From the NCBI GenBank assembly GCA_028551475.1, contig CM052360.1, positions 2,840,501 through 2,904,500 on the forward strand: a stretch of 64,000 nucleotides of DNA, in the 5' to 3' direction. The notes under the pieces were generated by a model. It saw only the letters and a program-made list of their open reading frames with translations. It made no database searches and was not told the DNA's origin. Source of the stretch: Casuarina equisetifolia (Eukaryota > Streptophyta > Magnoliopsida > Fagales > Casuarinaceae). Positions 22,601 through 35,029 of this stretch are shown here, piece after piece. The position numbers and the translations under genes are program-made. Position 1 is the stretch's first letter; the number at the start of each line of letters is the position of its first letter.

Positions 22601-24456
22601 GGAACAATTCTCGTGAGTCAGGTACTAAACTTCTGTCTGCTTTCAATTTTTACTGTGCTCAATTTTCATGGCTCTTTTCTATGGTGAAAAGATAATAGAT
22701 GTTTATGGTTTTAAAACGAAATTGTTGTTGCAGTAATTTTAAGCTGGCCAACCATATCTATATATGTCTATTCAGTGGTATAGCCAAACACTTAGCCCTT
22801 GCATTATCGAATGGTCTACATTCAAAAAACAAGACTTGGGGTCCTCTTGTTTAGAGTTGATGGGCCATTATAATATTGGAACAAGATTATTTCCTCGACT
22901 GGACACAATCTTTAGAGGAATAAACATTAGAGTTTTTCTCTAGTCTTGCCTAGATCCCGATGGTCAAGTTTGGCTCTCTTGCTGCTTGAGTGGTCGTTGC
23001 CACCAAATTGAAGTGAAGGATGGTCTTACTGAAATCAATATCCTCCTCTAATGAGCACCATGAGTGCATCAGGTGTCTATTGGACCAAATGTGTGGGTGG
23101 CTCCTTAAATCCCTTCAAGCAGAGAAGAGTGATCCTGGTTTATAGTAAACTAAGAAAGCACTATGAAGCGTTTCAAAGTACTTTTTTATGCTCTTTGAAA
23201 GAGTTGGTTAACATAAAGCAATAAAAGCATGTCTCATACTATTGAATTGCTTCGCATATATTCCAATGACATGATGAAAGGTGCATGCACACACACTCTT
23301 CTTTATAAGTCAAACGTGATGACTTTAGTCCTATGCCACCTAAGCAATGTAGGCACACTTCCATGTAAACTATTAGCACTGGTGCTGCCATTCCCTTCAT
23401 CTCTTTCTTCACTGGTTTCACAATTACCATCCTTATGTCCATACCAGTGTATACCATGGTGCTGCAATTTTTGAAGCATCTATCTACATCTGACTCTTGA
23501 ATAATTAATAAGGACCTAAATGCATACTTTTCACTGACATTTAAAAGGGCTTGTCTTCATGGGATATCTTTGTATGCTATGATGACTGATGATAACAATT
23601 TGGAGACCGAATAAGTGAAAGGAGATTCATGCTTAATAAATGGGGATGCTATAAGCCATCCATTTGACATCTAAACTTGTGGTGGTTTTTCGTCAGATTT
23701 AGAGGGTCAAGCAAATAGAAAAGTCTCACTCCAGAGATATCTTGAAAAACGGAAAGACAGGTACGTAATGAGAATAGATTATCTGTCACTGCATGAGATC
23801 ATTAACCTGCTTGTGGTGGGATTCATTTTAAGCTTTCAGTCTGACAATATGTCGTGTTCTTTATTATATTCTTTCAAGAGGGAGATTAAAGAGCAAAAAA
23901 GGTATGGGATTGATGAATGCTCAATTGGAGACATATTTAAATCATCAAGTGAGGACGTATTCCCTAAACGGCAAACTAAGCCGGAGTAACACAAGCTCTC
24001 CACCTCCATATGGACTGTCGCAAGCCTTGGGTAACTCTATCAACAATCGGCAAATGAATTCGGATCTTGCAGTTGATCTCAATGACAAAGGTAAGCTGCA
24101 TAGTTCTTCTTTGCATGTTGCATGTTTCATGCGTTCTAATAGGGCATAACCTCTTCACTGAACTTCTAGATTCAAAGGATAGTGTCATAAAACTGATGGA
24201 TGGGATATGAATTTAGATATTTATGTAGATGAGGAGGGGTGCTCAGAAATTATATAATAATGAATGATAACAACATTGTGATTTTTTGGAGTTGATCTAT
24301 CTTGACTCGCTATAAGACTCGTAATAATCTGGAAGTGTTGATTGAAACAACTATATGGATAGCACATTTGCTGCACTAACAGATGTTCAGAATGCTGAAT
24401 TGGAACAGCTTGGAAGTCAGATGGAGTTGGCAATTAAATGGAGAGCTCTGCAATGA
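19616..24456 (+). CDS. PPD: PEAPOD protein (TIFY4 subfamily of TIFY/JAZ-like regulators)
   Basis: Nine exons (19616-19733, 19905-20041, 20279-20433, 21874-21964, 22050-22215, 22562-22621, 23697-23760, 23879-24090, 24383-24456) total 1,077 bases, exactly 359 codons, and give 358 residues. Domains in order: an N-terminal PPD domain (LDKPLSQLTEEDISQLTRDD, then KGMRRPSWNKSQAIQQVISL across the first splice), a linker, the TIFY/ZIM domain (QMTIFYCGKVNVYDGVPPEK in exon 4), and a divergent Jas motif (ANRKVSLQRYLEKRKDR) split by the exon 7/8 junction. PEAPOD works with KIX8/9 and NINJA/TOPLESS to repress genes that prolong meristemoid division, limiting leaf and seed size. The family is absent from grasses, which fits a eudicot. 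The start is set by the PPD domain beginning right after the ATG. Introns contain chance frames and a 22-base C run. Confidence 0.95.
20069..20090. repeat. 22-base C homopolymer in PEAPOD intron 2
   Basis: An unbroken C run sits 28 bases past the exon 2 donor. Together with the leader G run, the same transcript would carry a long G tract and a long C tract about 600 bases apart. Confidence 0.85.
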
Positions 24457-25524
24457 TAAACACTGCCAATGCCAAAGAAAGGAAAGAAGGAAACCAATTT
24501 GGTAGGACCCTACTGACCTGCCTTGTGCATGATCTTGAGCTGCCGCTGCGAACTGAGAAGTTTTTGCTGTCTGTTTCTGGAGATGCTGCTTGGAGATTTT
24601 CTAAATGGGATGATCTTACTCATCTGATCAAATTTTGTAATATCAAGAATCTTTTTGCCACCCTTAGGAATTTACCTTATTCTTCGAGATTGACAGGTGA
24701 GACTAGAGCCGCAAGCAGCCATTTCCGTTCTTTGTGTGAAGGCATGCTTTCTTTTGCTATGTCAATGGCTTATTCGATAAGTTGAAGTAGTTGTATTATT
24801 TCCCGGTGATTAGGGCTAAATCTTGTAGCATGAGGGTGGTGTTAGGAGGTGTGATGGTCGTGAAAATTCTGGACCGCTTCTTTCTTCCATCGACATGTGG
24901 TGTCCATTTTTGGCAAATTATGAGAAGTTTTTTATTTCAAATTTGCCACATTTTGGAAAACCACTTGCCTAAAATAAAAACATACAGAACACGTAACCCT
25001 GACTCCTGAAAGTAAAACCTATAACATAGAACTTGCCAATATAGGCATATTTGTTGCATTCAATAACTAATCTTGGGCCGTGAAATTGTAGCACATTATG
25101 ACAGGAATCCCCGGATGTTTTGTATAAGTTACCAAATAAAGTTTGGTTGTAAGTCTGGGTCATCAAAAAATAAAATAAAAAATTTTAGAAGTAACATGTA
25201 ATAATTTTAGAGCAAAATTATGGTTTGGGACGTAAATAGAATTTTATCAATTAAAAGTTTTGTCAAGTTTTCTTAAAGTATGAATCTTGGAAAATTGTGT
25301 TTGCATTATTTGTTGAGTCATCGTAAACAAAGAGAGAGAGAGAGCCGTCATAAAAGAAAATTTTTTTTTAACAACTCCTATGTGCATAAAAAATTTTAAA
25401 TGGCAATAACATAGTAATTATTTTTCTTGAATCACATATATTTGGGCTGAGCTAAATGCCAAGAACGATATTATTTGCTCTGAAGACACACACCACAGAC
25501 GTAACAAGAGACTACTGGGCGGTA

Positions 25525-25530
25525 CACGTG
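25525..25530. promoter_or_regulatory. G-box CACGTG in the ARD-1 promoter
   Basis: A perfect palindromic CACGTG core lies 113 bases before the ARD-1 ATG. This is the binding core of plant bHLH and bZIP factors. Function is inferred from position only. Confidence 0.4.
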
Positions 25531-25573
25531 GTAGACATTGCTTCGAGTAGCAACATTATAAAAATCGAAGGTC

Positions 25574-25585
25574 ACCGGTACCGGT
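25574..25585. promoter_or_regulatory. 12-base perfect palindrome ACCGGTACCGGT
   Basis: A perfect inverted repeat with twofold symmetry lies 58 bases before the ARD-1 ATG, close to the expected transcription start. I do not know a matching factor. Confidence 0.3.
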
Positions 25586-25642
25586 CGTGCACCTCGGCAA
25601 CAACCGTTGTGTTCAACATCTCTGCGGTCCGGCGAGCCACCC

Positions 25643-26952
25643 ATGGCAATGGAGGTGAGATCGCCGCTTCTTTCTTTCATCGAGCTGATGAACATCTTGA
25701 CCTGGGAATTATATTTTCTTAATCAAGTATTAAAGTTAAATGTTATGTTATGTTTTGTATGCCTAATAATTGACTCAACAAACAGGCATGGTTCATGGAC
25801 GACAGCGAAGAAGATCCAAGGCTGCCTCACCATCGCAATCCCAAAGAGTTCGTTTCGTTGGACCACTTGGCTGGTCGGACCTCTTTCTCTCTTCTTGTTT
25901 CTCTTTGTTTTTGTGATTCAAATTCCTTTGGTTTGTTGTTGATGGGGGTTGGTGATTTTGCAGACTTGGGAGTGTTGTACTGGCACTTAAACCCAGAAAA
26001 CTATGAGAATGATGAGGAATTGCAGAGGATTAGAGAAGAAAGAGGGTACAATTACATGGTACTACTTTCTAATGCTTATCTTCTTTTTCTTTTTATCTGT
26101 TTCGAGTTTATTTTTTAGTGTAATTAGGTGATTGTATTCGTTGAAAACATCCAATGCCTTGCTTAAATCTAATCGTGGTATCTTTTTTAAAACAAAAGAC
26201 ATTCCCAAGAGAAAGAATGTGTTTTCTTACATGGTATCATAATCCATGTTTAAGTGTAGTATTCTTTTGTTCAGTGACAAACATGATGTTGGGAAATCTC
26301 TCCCCACAATTGGGGTGCGAGGACATACTTAAAGTGGTGTATCCCATATTTACTTAAATCTTGTCTTAGTATGTTCTTTAATGCTTTCTAACGAATGTAA
26401 GAAACTTATTTTGGTTCATTGACCTGACCATTATTGTCTGACTGTGTTGAAGGATTTGCTTGATTTATGCCCGGAGAAAGTGCAGAACTATGAGGAGAAG
26501 CTGAAGAACTTCTACACAGAGCACATTCATGCCGATGAGGAGATACGTTACTGCTTGGAAGGAAGTGGCTACTTTGATGTACGAGACAAGGATGACCGTT
26601 GGATTCGCATTTGGATCAAGGCTGGTGATCTGATCATACTCCCATCTGGAATCTATCACCGGTTCACACTTGACACCAACAACTACACCAAGGTAACAAA
26701 GTTTCTCAAAATCCAACATTATGATATTTGGCAGCTTCTTGTCTTGTTAAACATTGAACTGCAGTGTTTGCTTTTTGACAATGATGAGTAAACGTGCTTG
26801 TTTGGCCATTTGGTGTTTTGTAGTTGATGAGGCTATTTGTGGGAGAGCCAGTGTGGACTGCTTATAATCGGCCTCAAGAGGATCACCCAGCGAGAAAAGG
26901 GTACATCAGGAGTTTGACTGAAAAACCAGGAGTGCCACTGGAAGCTCATTGA
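25643..26952 (+). CDS. ARD: Acireductone dioxygenase, copy 1
   Basis: Five exons, 25643-25654 (only 12 bases), 25786-25873, 25964-26058, 26453-26692 and 26824-26952, join to 187 residues. The enzyme belongs to the cupin fold and acts in the methionine salvage (Yang) cycle: with Fe it turns acireductone and oxygen into formate and the keto acid precursor of methionine; with Ni it makes CO and methylthiopropionate. Metal ligands are visible as His89, His91 and Glu95 (EHIHADEE) and His134 (GIYHRFTLD). The N-terminal [16 protein letters not shown] is the plant ARD signature. Two Met codons (25643, 25649) are possible starts; the first is used here. Compared with copy 2, exons 4 and 5 are unsplit, so two introns are missing. 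Confidence 0.94.
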
Positions 26953-27416
26953 GTAGTGTGTGTATTGTGTATCTACTTAAAAGAAGATGATACTGGCACT
27001 TAAAGCTCCTTTGTACTCCAGTATTAGCAGGTGTAACCTTATGTATTCCTAGGAAGTCTCTTCTGCTCTGGCTAGTAATTGAGTAATGCATTTGGCAATA
27101 TTATTGAACTCTTCTTAGCAAAATTAGCAATGAATACTCATGTTTATGTACACATCATTTGACTGTTAATCTCTGTGTTTATCTTCTGATTTGGTTGAAG
27201 CATATCTGTCTTCTATCGAGCTAATCATGTAGCATCGAGGATAAACGGGTTCATTATGAGCTGTAGAGAAAATTTGCTGATCATATTACAGATTATGACT
27301 CTGGCAAGTGTTGCTGGAATTGATGATTCATGGGAGCATTTGGGAATGGAGGAGAAAGTCCGTTGATCCTGGCTTGTCAGACAAGCTGAAAAAAGTTTAC
27401 ATCTTCGAGCTGACAG

Positions 27417-27500
27417 AGACCAGAAGATAATCATCCAGCCAGGAAGGTGTACATCAAGAACTTGACTGAGGCATTAGGACTCCTTGGAGCAATGCACTAG
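27417..27500 (+). pseudogene. Relic of an ARD last exon
   Basis: This stretch reads NHPARKVYIKNLTEALGLLGAMH and stop, clearly like the end of ARD-1 ([14 protein letters not shown]...). The similarity includes a last exon unsplit at PA|RK, as in ARD-1. The part before it (27,290-27,416) has only weak similarity to the start of that exon. Upstream exons are missing. It looks like a local duplicate of the ARD-1 tail, about 550 bases downstream of the ARD-1 stop codon. Confidence 0.6.
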
Positions 27501-28245
27501 TTTCCCTGTAATTTCTCAGTTTAAGGATATGAAATGTCAAATTCAGAGTTTAAGTCTTGGATGGCTAGTAATTACCTATTTGCTATCTAGACTATCTCAA
27601 ATTTGTGTTCTTCTCTGGTTTAAACCAATACAACGGGCCTTGTACTAATGGAAACACATCATTTTCAATTCAAATGCAAGAACATATTTTTGAAAGATCT
27701 GCAACTTTCAAATTTGCACAGGACCTCATTGAATCGTGTCAAATTTGACATCTAGCTTCTTCCACAAATGGATGCACTTAATTCTCACATTTTTACTTTC
27801 AGGCATGTAACTTGCACTTACAAGTCACAGCAAAAGATAAATTCACAGAGGGACGTTGACCATTGAAAAATTGATCAAATTTGAGCAGACCTTTCATGGT
27901 GACAAAAAACGAAATGCAGCCATTGACCACCAATTTATAAGTGTTTCTTGGCACGCGGAACAATGCAAAAATAAATAAATGGGCGTGACTCGTGGAAATC
28001 ATTCTAAATATCAGTTGACTTATAATCGGCGTGTTCACTTGAAACGACCGAAATACCCTCCCGGTTCAATTCACCTGGACAGGCACGATCCCCCTCAAAA
28101 GTCGCTGATTAAGGGGAGGTACTATGGTCTTTTAATACCCATGAAATGGTTCTTTATATGGGGCTTCGCAGTTCTTTAACGCCTGTGTTCTCGCGTGGCT
28201 TTGAAGCTTGGTTTGCTGGAGTTCGACGGCCGGAGGATTAGAACA

Positions 28246-31200
28246 ATGGTTGTCCCGGAGAAGGTATGGACGTTACTCCTCTTTTTTCGTCGCTGGACGT
28301 CTTCTTAGTACTCTATTCTTGGTTTTTACTTCAGTGAACCTTGATTTTTTTTTCAAGAAGGTTGAATGGAAATTAATTTATCGGGATTAAAGATTATTGA
28401 GGAGTGTGTGAATTGCTTGAATGCTGAGTCAATTGGATGAGTTTTTTCGGGTTGTGGCTTGAAGGGTGCACGCCTGATAATTTTCTTGCAAGAATTTTAG
28501 ACGGATTAACTGGCTGGGATATTGAGGAAAAAATCATATTGCTTTTCTTGAAGTTATATGCTTGTCTGCAATCCTAAATAAGATTCCAGAGTTCAGGATT
28601 GGCCTAATATGACTGGTGCTGATCGGTGCTAGCCCTAAATTTGATAGCTGATATTTCTCGTGTTAAACGTGGGGAAAGGTAACATGCTTGTGTTTTCGGA
28701 ATATGGCAATCACTTACAAGAATTCTACTTTGTGGTGAGAATTTAATGATAAAATGAGCATGGGAACCATCTCTTGCCCACTAGCATGGGTTTGTTACTT
28801 CAACAAATATTTGATGTCTAAAATCTTCATGCGGCAGTACAAGAGGACTTCCCTTTAACCTGAATTATGGGGTACTCTTTGTCTAACAGGAAAAATCCTT
28901 ATGACCATCACCGGGTGACTGTCCAAAATTAATTTGTTAGTCTTTAGTCTTGAACTTCTTGTTCAAATCATCTGCAGTTACCATTTGCTATACCTTTTTG
29001 TACTCCACGTTTACCTTGGCATGTTTCTATGAACTTAAGATAGGTGTTTATTAAAAATTCAGGTCTGCGTTAAATTAACTGTCCAGTTCTCACTATGTTT
29101 TCTTTTAGGTGCATTTTTTTTGCACCTTTTGTTTTGGTCTCGGAGTTGTCATAGACTTGGGAACATTTGGGTTGCATGTGAGGATGTCAGGTTTTGGGTC
29201 AACTAATTGCAACCAAGCTAATTTGCATAAAAATTTACCCTTTATACTTCTTTTTCTAATAGCATAAATGGCTGCAATTGCTTCTATAATTATTTGCATG
29301 TTTTCTCTGGTGAGAATAGACCCCTGTAAGGTTGATTCCACTGCTTTATGCTATGAGTTCCTGAATCTTTTAACATGACACTAACCCTGATCTCCAACGT
29401 GGTTGACAATTGCTAGATCATTTAATTTCAGGCGAGGGATGGAACCAAATTAATGAGATAATCTCTATGTGTTGTGTGAATCGTTTTTGTCAAATTTTGG
29501 GTTTTTGGGAAAGGATGAACAGAACAAACAGAGTCTGAGTAAGAAAGGTACTCTCAGTGATGTTTTATGCTGATTGAGGGATTGAAAGCTAATGGAAGAA
29601 AGCTATGGGACAAGAGATCTAAAAATTTAATTTTCATTTTGAAGCATGATTTGGATTCTTCTAGTTTTTAGTTGTTCTTGAAGTCATAGTATATATTCAA
29701 ATCATAAGCAGCTAGATTTTGTTCATTAGAAAATTCTTTGACCTTAGGAGTTACGATGAATCATGATATTGTGTTCTTCAGAAAGAATGAACATAACAGA
29801 GTCTGAGTAAGAAAGGTACGCCCAGAGATGTTTTATGCTGATTGAGGATTGGTAGCTAATGGAAAGAAAGCTCTGGGACAAGAGATGACAAGAGATCTAA
29901 AACTTGAATTTTTCATTGTGAGGCCAGATTTGGATTCTTCTAGTCCTGTAGTTGTTCTTGAAGTCATAGTATATAAGTCAAATCAGAAGCAGCTAGATTT
30001 TGTTTCATGAGAAAGTTCTTCAACTTTAGGGGGTACGATGAATTGTGTTCTTCTGCTTTGCTGGTATTGGTTCTACCAGCATCCTATTATCGCTAGTTCC
30101 AATGTTGACTTTCTGTTTTTTTAGGAGTACCTTGACTATTACTATCAGTGAAACTATTCTTCGCAGCTTTCAACAACCTACATAATCTGACACTTCTTTT
30201 TTTAATTTAGAAAATTTGCAGCAGTTTTTGATTTCCTTCTTTTCCTTGGTATGATTCCATAGAAAACCTATGCGTAGTTTTAAGTGTCCCTGAGAATTTA
30301 ACATAGTAGTGTGGGCATTTTCTATTCATTTTCTTCTATTAGCTTCAGTACATTTGAAAATAAAGTCGCTTCTTCTCTGAAGCAATGCATGCCTAGAATT
30401 TTTGAATTAAACCCACACAACCAATGATTTCATGATAAAAATTTTCATTGCAGTAGGATCAAAACCATGCCTAGACCTATGACACCTTACAATACAACTG
30501 ATGCTAATACAGTCCTTAATTCCAATTTCCGGCATCACACTAGGAATGGAGAAGAATGTTCTGTGTCAGATTGTTTTGTACGGATCTTTGAAGTGCATTC
30601 CTAACAATCCAATCATGAAAACATTATGGATTGAATTTATTATTTTACTCTCAAATAAAAATGCCTTTTAACTGCATGGATTGTCTTCTCAAACTTTCAA
30701 TATATGCAGGATCCTAGAGAGGAAGTCATTCAAGCATGGTACATGGATGATAGTGAGGAAGACCAGAGACTACCCCATCATAAGGAACCAAAGGAATTTT
30801 TATCCATTGATCAACTTGCTGGTGAGCATCTTTTGAAAACATTTTAATCTACTTAGATGAGCAAAAAGCTTGAATCTCTGACTTCCCTAGTCACTCCGTT
30901 CACTTGTAGAACTTGGACTACTCAGTTGGCGACTGGATGCTGACAACTATGAAACAGATGAAGAGTTAAAGAAGATTCGGGAAGACCGTGGTTATTCCTA
31001 CATGGTTTGTCAGTAAACTTATGATTGTTTATTTCTTGGATTTGGCACTTTAATTTTTTATATTTCTCATGTCAAAAGGCTTTTGTGAGACTAGATTTTC
31101 CTTGACTAGCTTATGGTTAGACTACATGCTTTGTCATGCTAACTCATTCTGTAGTGATAGAGAGTCCATCCATATATTTGTTAGCTCAACAATGAAGAAC

Positions 31201-32664
31201 CTAACTGACATTTATGATTTGGCCATATATCCAATGAAATATGGTTAAAATTGGCACCTCTTCTTCCTGTAAGAATTTGCTGAGAGCGTTAGATGTGTGT
31301 ATTATGTTAGAAAAAAGATTCTGTAGAACTCCATAGGTTATAATTTTCCGTAACTGTTCTTCTACTGAAGATCTCATTATCAGGTCTTGCTACCTAAATT
31401 TGCAAAATGAGAAAGTGTCTCTTCATGCCTGGATCACAGTTTTAATCATAGACACTGTTTTTCAGGACTTCTGTGAGGTTTGCCCAGAAAAGCTGCCAAA
31501 TTATGAAGAGAAGATCAAACACTTTTTTGAGGAACACCTTCACACGGATGAGGAGATCCGCTACTGTGTGGCTGGAAGTGGTAGGATTGATCATCTTTAT
31601 TTTGGTTTACAGATACAAGTTCCCCAAAGGAAATCAAGCTGTTGACTGCTTGCTCTTTGGTGAAGGTTATTTTGATGTAAGGGACCGTAATGACAAGTGG
31701 ATTCGTGTTTGGCTAAAGAAGGGTGGAATGATTGTTTTGCCTGCTGGAATTTATCATCGCTTCACTTTGGATACAGACAACTATATCAAGGTATTGATGT
31801 AATGCATGCATGAGCAAAAATAGTAGCTCGTATCCATACTGACGAAGAAAAAATTCAAAACATATCCTTTCCACGATTGTTGAGGCACGCCTTTAAAGTT
31901 CTGACTATTATTGTTTTGTTTTTCAAAGCTTTGTTAACCTAAGACTTAGGATATGCATAAATTGTTGCCAAGATAGTCATGTATGTCGAGTCTGATGTGA
32001 CATTGATTCCTGTGGGGAGGCTTCTTCTAGTCATAACTTCTAATGCTTCACTTTGTCCTAAGCCGCAGTTTGAAAATTTAGGTTATCAAACTTTCGATAT
32101 GGATGTTTTCTTAGGATGATTTCCTAGGAATATTTAGCCAATGCTGCATGTCTCCTATGTGGCACAACCACGCCTATTATAGGGAACGATACACGCATGC
32201 TGGCCGTATCTTGACTTGTTTGAAGAGTTAGATTTGTTTGCAGTTTGGTTCTGATGGGACATTGGTCTAATATCTTGGACACGCCATTGTGGGCCTTTTA
32301 TTTTTTAATGCCTCCCGTGCGAGGGCAGAGTACGGTTGAAAAAAGGCCCACCTTTGTTTGTCGTAGCATCCCGTGAGATGTTATGCGTAAGAGATGTTTC
32401 TCATAGATGTATTTTTCTCAGGCAATGCGGCTGTTTGTTGGCGATCCAATTTGGACTCCCTTTAATCGTCCTCATGATCATCTGCCTGCAAGGTATGTTT
32501 TTACCTATTCTCTCTATTCTATCTAGATCTCGAGGTCATCAGGCATGCTTCCTTGAGTACCATGGAGGTAATCCTTCTTTTTTCTTTTTTAACGCAGGAA
32601 GGAGTATCTTAAAGCTTTCGTGGAGAAGGACGCTGGTGATCGTGCTGTTGATGCTGCCGCCTGA
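28246..32664 (+). CDS. ARD: Acireductone dioxygenase, copy 2
   Basis: Seven exons (28246-28263, 30710-30821, 30910-31004, 31466-31580, 31666-31790, 32422-32492, 32598-32664) total 603 bases and give 200 residues. Metal ligands are His99, His101, Glu105 (EHLHTDEE) and His144 (GIYHRFTLD). Compared with copy 1 it has an N-terminal extension ([14 protein letters not shown]), a longer C-terminal tail ending VDAAA, a 2.4-kb first intron and two extra introns: one of 85 bases inside the GSGYFDV segment and one at PA|RK. The combined lengths of exons 4+5 (240) equal exon 4 of copy 1, which confirms the boundaries. The function is as for copy 1. The 3' end from intron 5 onward was duplicated together with the neighbouring HSF gene. 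Confidence 0.93.
29509..29780. repeat. Tandem repeat unit 1 in ARD-2 intron 1
   Basis: A unit of about 272 bases is followed directly by a second, diverged copy. Shared blocks include CAGAGTCTGAGTAAGAAAGG, TGTTTTATGCTGATTGAGG, GTTGTTCTTGAAGTCATAGT and AGCAGCTAGATTTTGTT in the same order. Confidence 0.85.
29781..30053. repeat. Tandem repeat unit 2 in ARD-2 intron 1
   Basis: This is the second copy of the 272-base unit, with point changes and a small internal duplication (GACAAGAGAT written twice near 29,880). Confidence 0.85.
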
Positions 32665-32709
32665 AATATTCATCCGGTAGTCGATCGTAAACAAAAATAC
32701 CATGGCTTA

Positions 32710-32715
32710 AATAAA
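32710..32715 (+). terminator. Polyadenylation signal of ARD-2
   Basis: AATAAA lies 46 bases after the stop codon. The same sequence is kept in the duplicated tail near 37,171. Confidence 0.5.
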
Positions 32716-34366
32716 CGTTGTTGTGTTGGTATATGGTTCGGTTATGTGTTGTTCCATTAGATGTCTTAATATCCCTTCTTGGTTTGTACAAGTGTCAGTT
32801 GCCTACCTGCAACAGAAAGTTCTGTCTGTACCTTCCGTGCGCTGTCCATGGATCTGTACTGATACAGCTTATATAAATTCAGTAAGCAATAGTACCTGGT
32901 TGTTTAGTATTTAACGTAATCCTGTCTACTTTCTGATGTTATCTGTACCTTTGATGGTGTAAAGTGCACAGGAGAAATTATGTTTGCACACTGTAGGAAA
33001 GGATGAGATAACTTAGTATAGTCGCCTAGATACCCACCCGCACAGCCTTTTGGGAAGGATTTATACAGGCTGCTTCGGGACTGTTCCCTCCTAGGCTCCC
33101 TCTGGATCAGTAGCTGCGACGAAAGTCGTGGTAGGTGAGGGCTGTAGAAAGACCTGACGTGTATGCTTTGCAGATGTCGAGTAGGCTCCCCATCCCAGGA
33201 AGAAAAAAGAACCCATTGTTTAATAAAAATATCTGTCCTTTGGCTGAGCTGTTGACCAGAAATATCTGCTATGAAGCCAATTATAGCTCCTTTTTTTTCA
33301 ACTCTAATCCCCCATTTGAAAAATGGCGTCGAGGAGCATATTCTACTTGGTTCCACACCCTTCACGTCAGACCATTAAAATATAATTAATGCAGGAACTC
33401 TGGAGTCCACTGCGGTGGGTTCTGCAAGGTGATAATGTTCAGATGAATGGGATTCCTTCAAAATCATTATTACTTGCCCGGTGTTGGCAAGAGAGGTTGG
33501 GGGGGCCAAAAGGGCCAAAAGGGCCAAAGCACCAACCTTTTGTTGTCCCTTCTTAGATTAAACTATTTAGTTCCTTGATGTCAATTGCCTGGTTGTGATC
33601 CGTGGCTGGATTTCCATGGTTGGACATGCAAAATGGCCTATTTTTCTTTACCAAGATATTCTCCTCCCAGTCCCTACTTCTTTTCCTAGCCTCGAGACCT
33701 TAATGGGGAGGGAGAAACTTGAACACCAACCGGAAGGCGTGCTCATTATGTTTGGATTCACATGCCGACCACTCGCTAACTACTCAAGATGTTGATAAGA
33801 TTTGATCTGTTCCCTAAAATTTAACATTCAATACTGGGAACCCATCGAACTTTGATTTGTTGGATTCTGCTTTCCCATTGAAAGCTTCGGTTCGCCAATG
33901 ACCAACGAGTTCAGTGTCAGAACCAAGAACTCCGAAACACGTTCCACAACAAACAAGAGTGGAAAGTCGACAAATTCGATGCTCCACTTTTGGGAAAGAC
34001 CTTTGGCATTTACCATTCTTACACGTTTAATTACTCAAACACGTCTTCTTTATTGAATTTGTGCATTACAAGCCAACAAAATGGACCCCAACTGCATATA
34101 AAATTTGAACTTAAAATGTCATATGCTTGTAATGATACTTTGTCACCAAGATATTTATTTTTGATAACATCTACTGCCTGATATCTCATCCCCACCTGCC
34201 GAACAAAGTCGTTCCTTCTGTAATTCTACCGATGTTTAATCATGTGATGGAGACTCAAAATTACCACCTGGTTCCCGAAATCACTCTTCATTAACAGTGG
34301 GTTTCATCATCAGAAAGTAAAAACAGAAGAACGAAACCACATCCAAAATCTTGCAGAAGCGCTCTG

Positions 34367-34374
34367 GAACTTTC
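34367..34374. promoter_or_regulatory. Candidate heat shock element half-pair (HSF copy 1)
   Basis: GAACTTTC gives the inverted pair GAA-nn-TTC, the core of a heat shock element, about 800 bases before the ATG. It is kept in the duplicate promoter (53,418-53,425). A full three-unit element is not present, so this is a weak site. Confidence 0.35.
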
Positions 34375-35029
34375 TAGTATACAAACCTCCTCCATGAACA
34401 TGAAATTCTTTGGAAGCTAAAATTCAAAGGCTGTTGGTAAATCAATGCTGGTTTACGTTTTCCTTCTTTCTTCTGTACTGAATGATTTCTTACCATCGCA
34501 CTGTCTGCAAACTGACCGTCATATTGTCAGATAAAACAAATCTATGCGTGACAAACGACTTTCCCAAAGGAGAAAGGTGCGAGAGGGTTTAGGAGAGAGA
34601 GAAATATGTCATTTCCCATTTGGGTTCTTTTTCCATCATCAGCTTCTCAGCATTTCATGTCATTAAAAGGTGGAAAGCGAAGAGAACCCACCGAGCAGAA
34701 CCCAGAAAGAAAAAAAAAAAAAACAGCTATTTATTTATTGAAGATATCCCTCCTGCATTTTCCTCCGTATTTCTTAGTTCTTCTTAAGAACCTCTCCCTC
34801 TCTTGACCTTCACAGCCGCCTAGCCCATTTTCTCCATCACCCTTCTGTTGCCTGTTCAAGGTAGGGTTTTTATCATCGTATTTGCCTTTCTTGTTTATGT
34901 TGTTTGATTATTGATCTGTTACCACGCTTTCGTTTGATCTTTCTTTCAGTAGTTAGCTTTGCTCGTCTTCTATTTTCATTCCCCTACAACCCATTTGAAG
35001 AAAGCTTCCGTTATCGATAGCCTGCACTC

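Larger units (their letters stand above)
24457..25642. other. Intergenic: PEAPOD 3' flank and ARD-1 promoter
   Basis: Several frames up to 115 codons (24438-24785) overlap the PEAPOD last exon in another frame or follow it and have no family resemblance. Probable promoter elements of ARD-1 lie at the right end. Confidence 0.5.
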
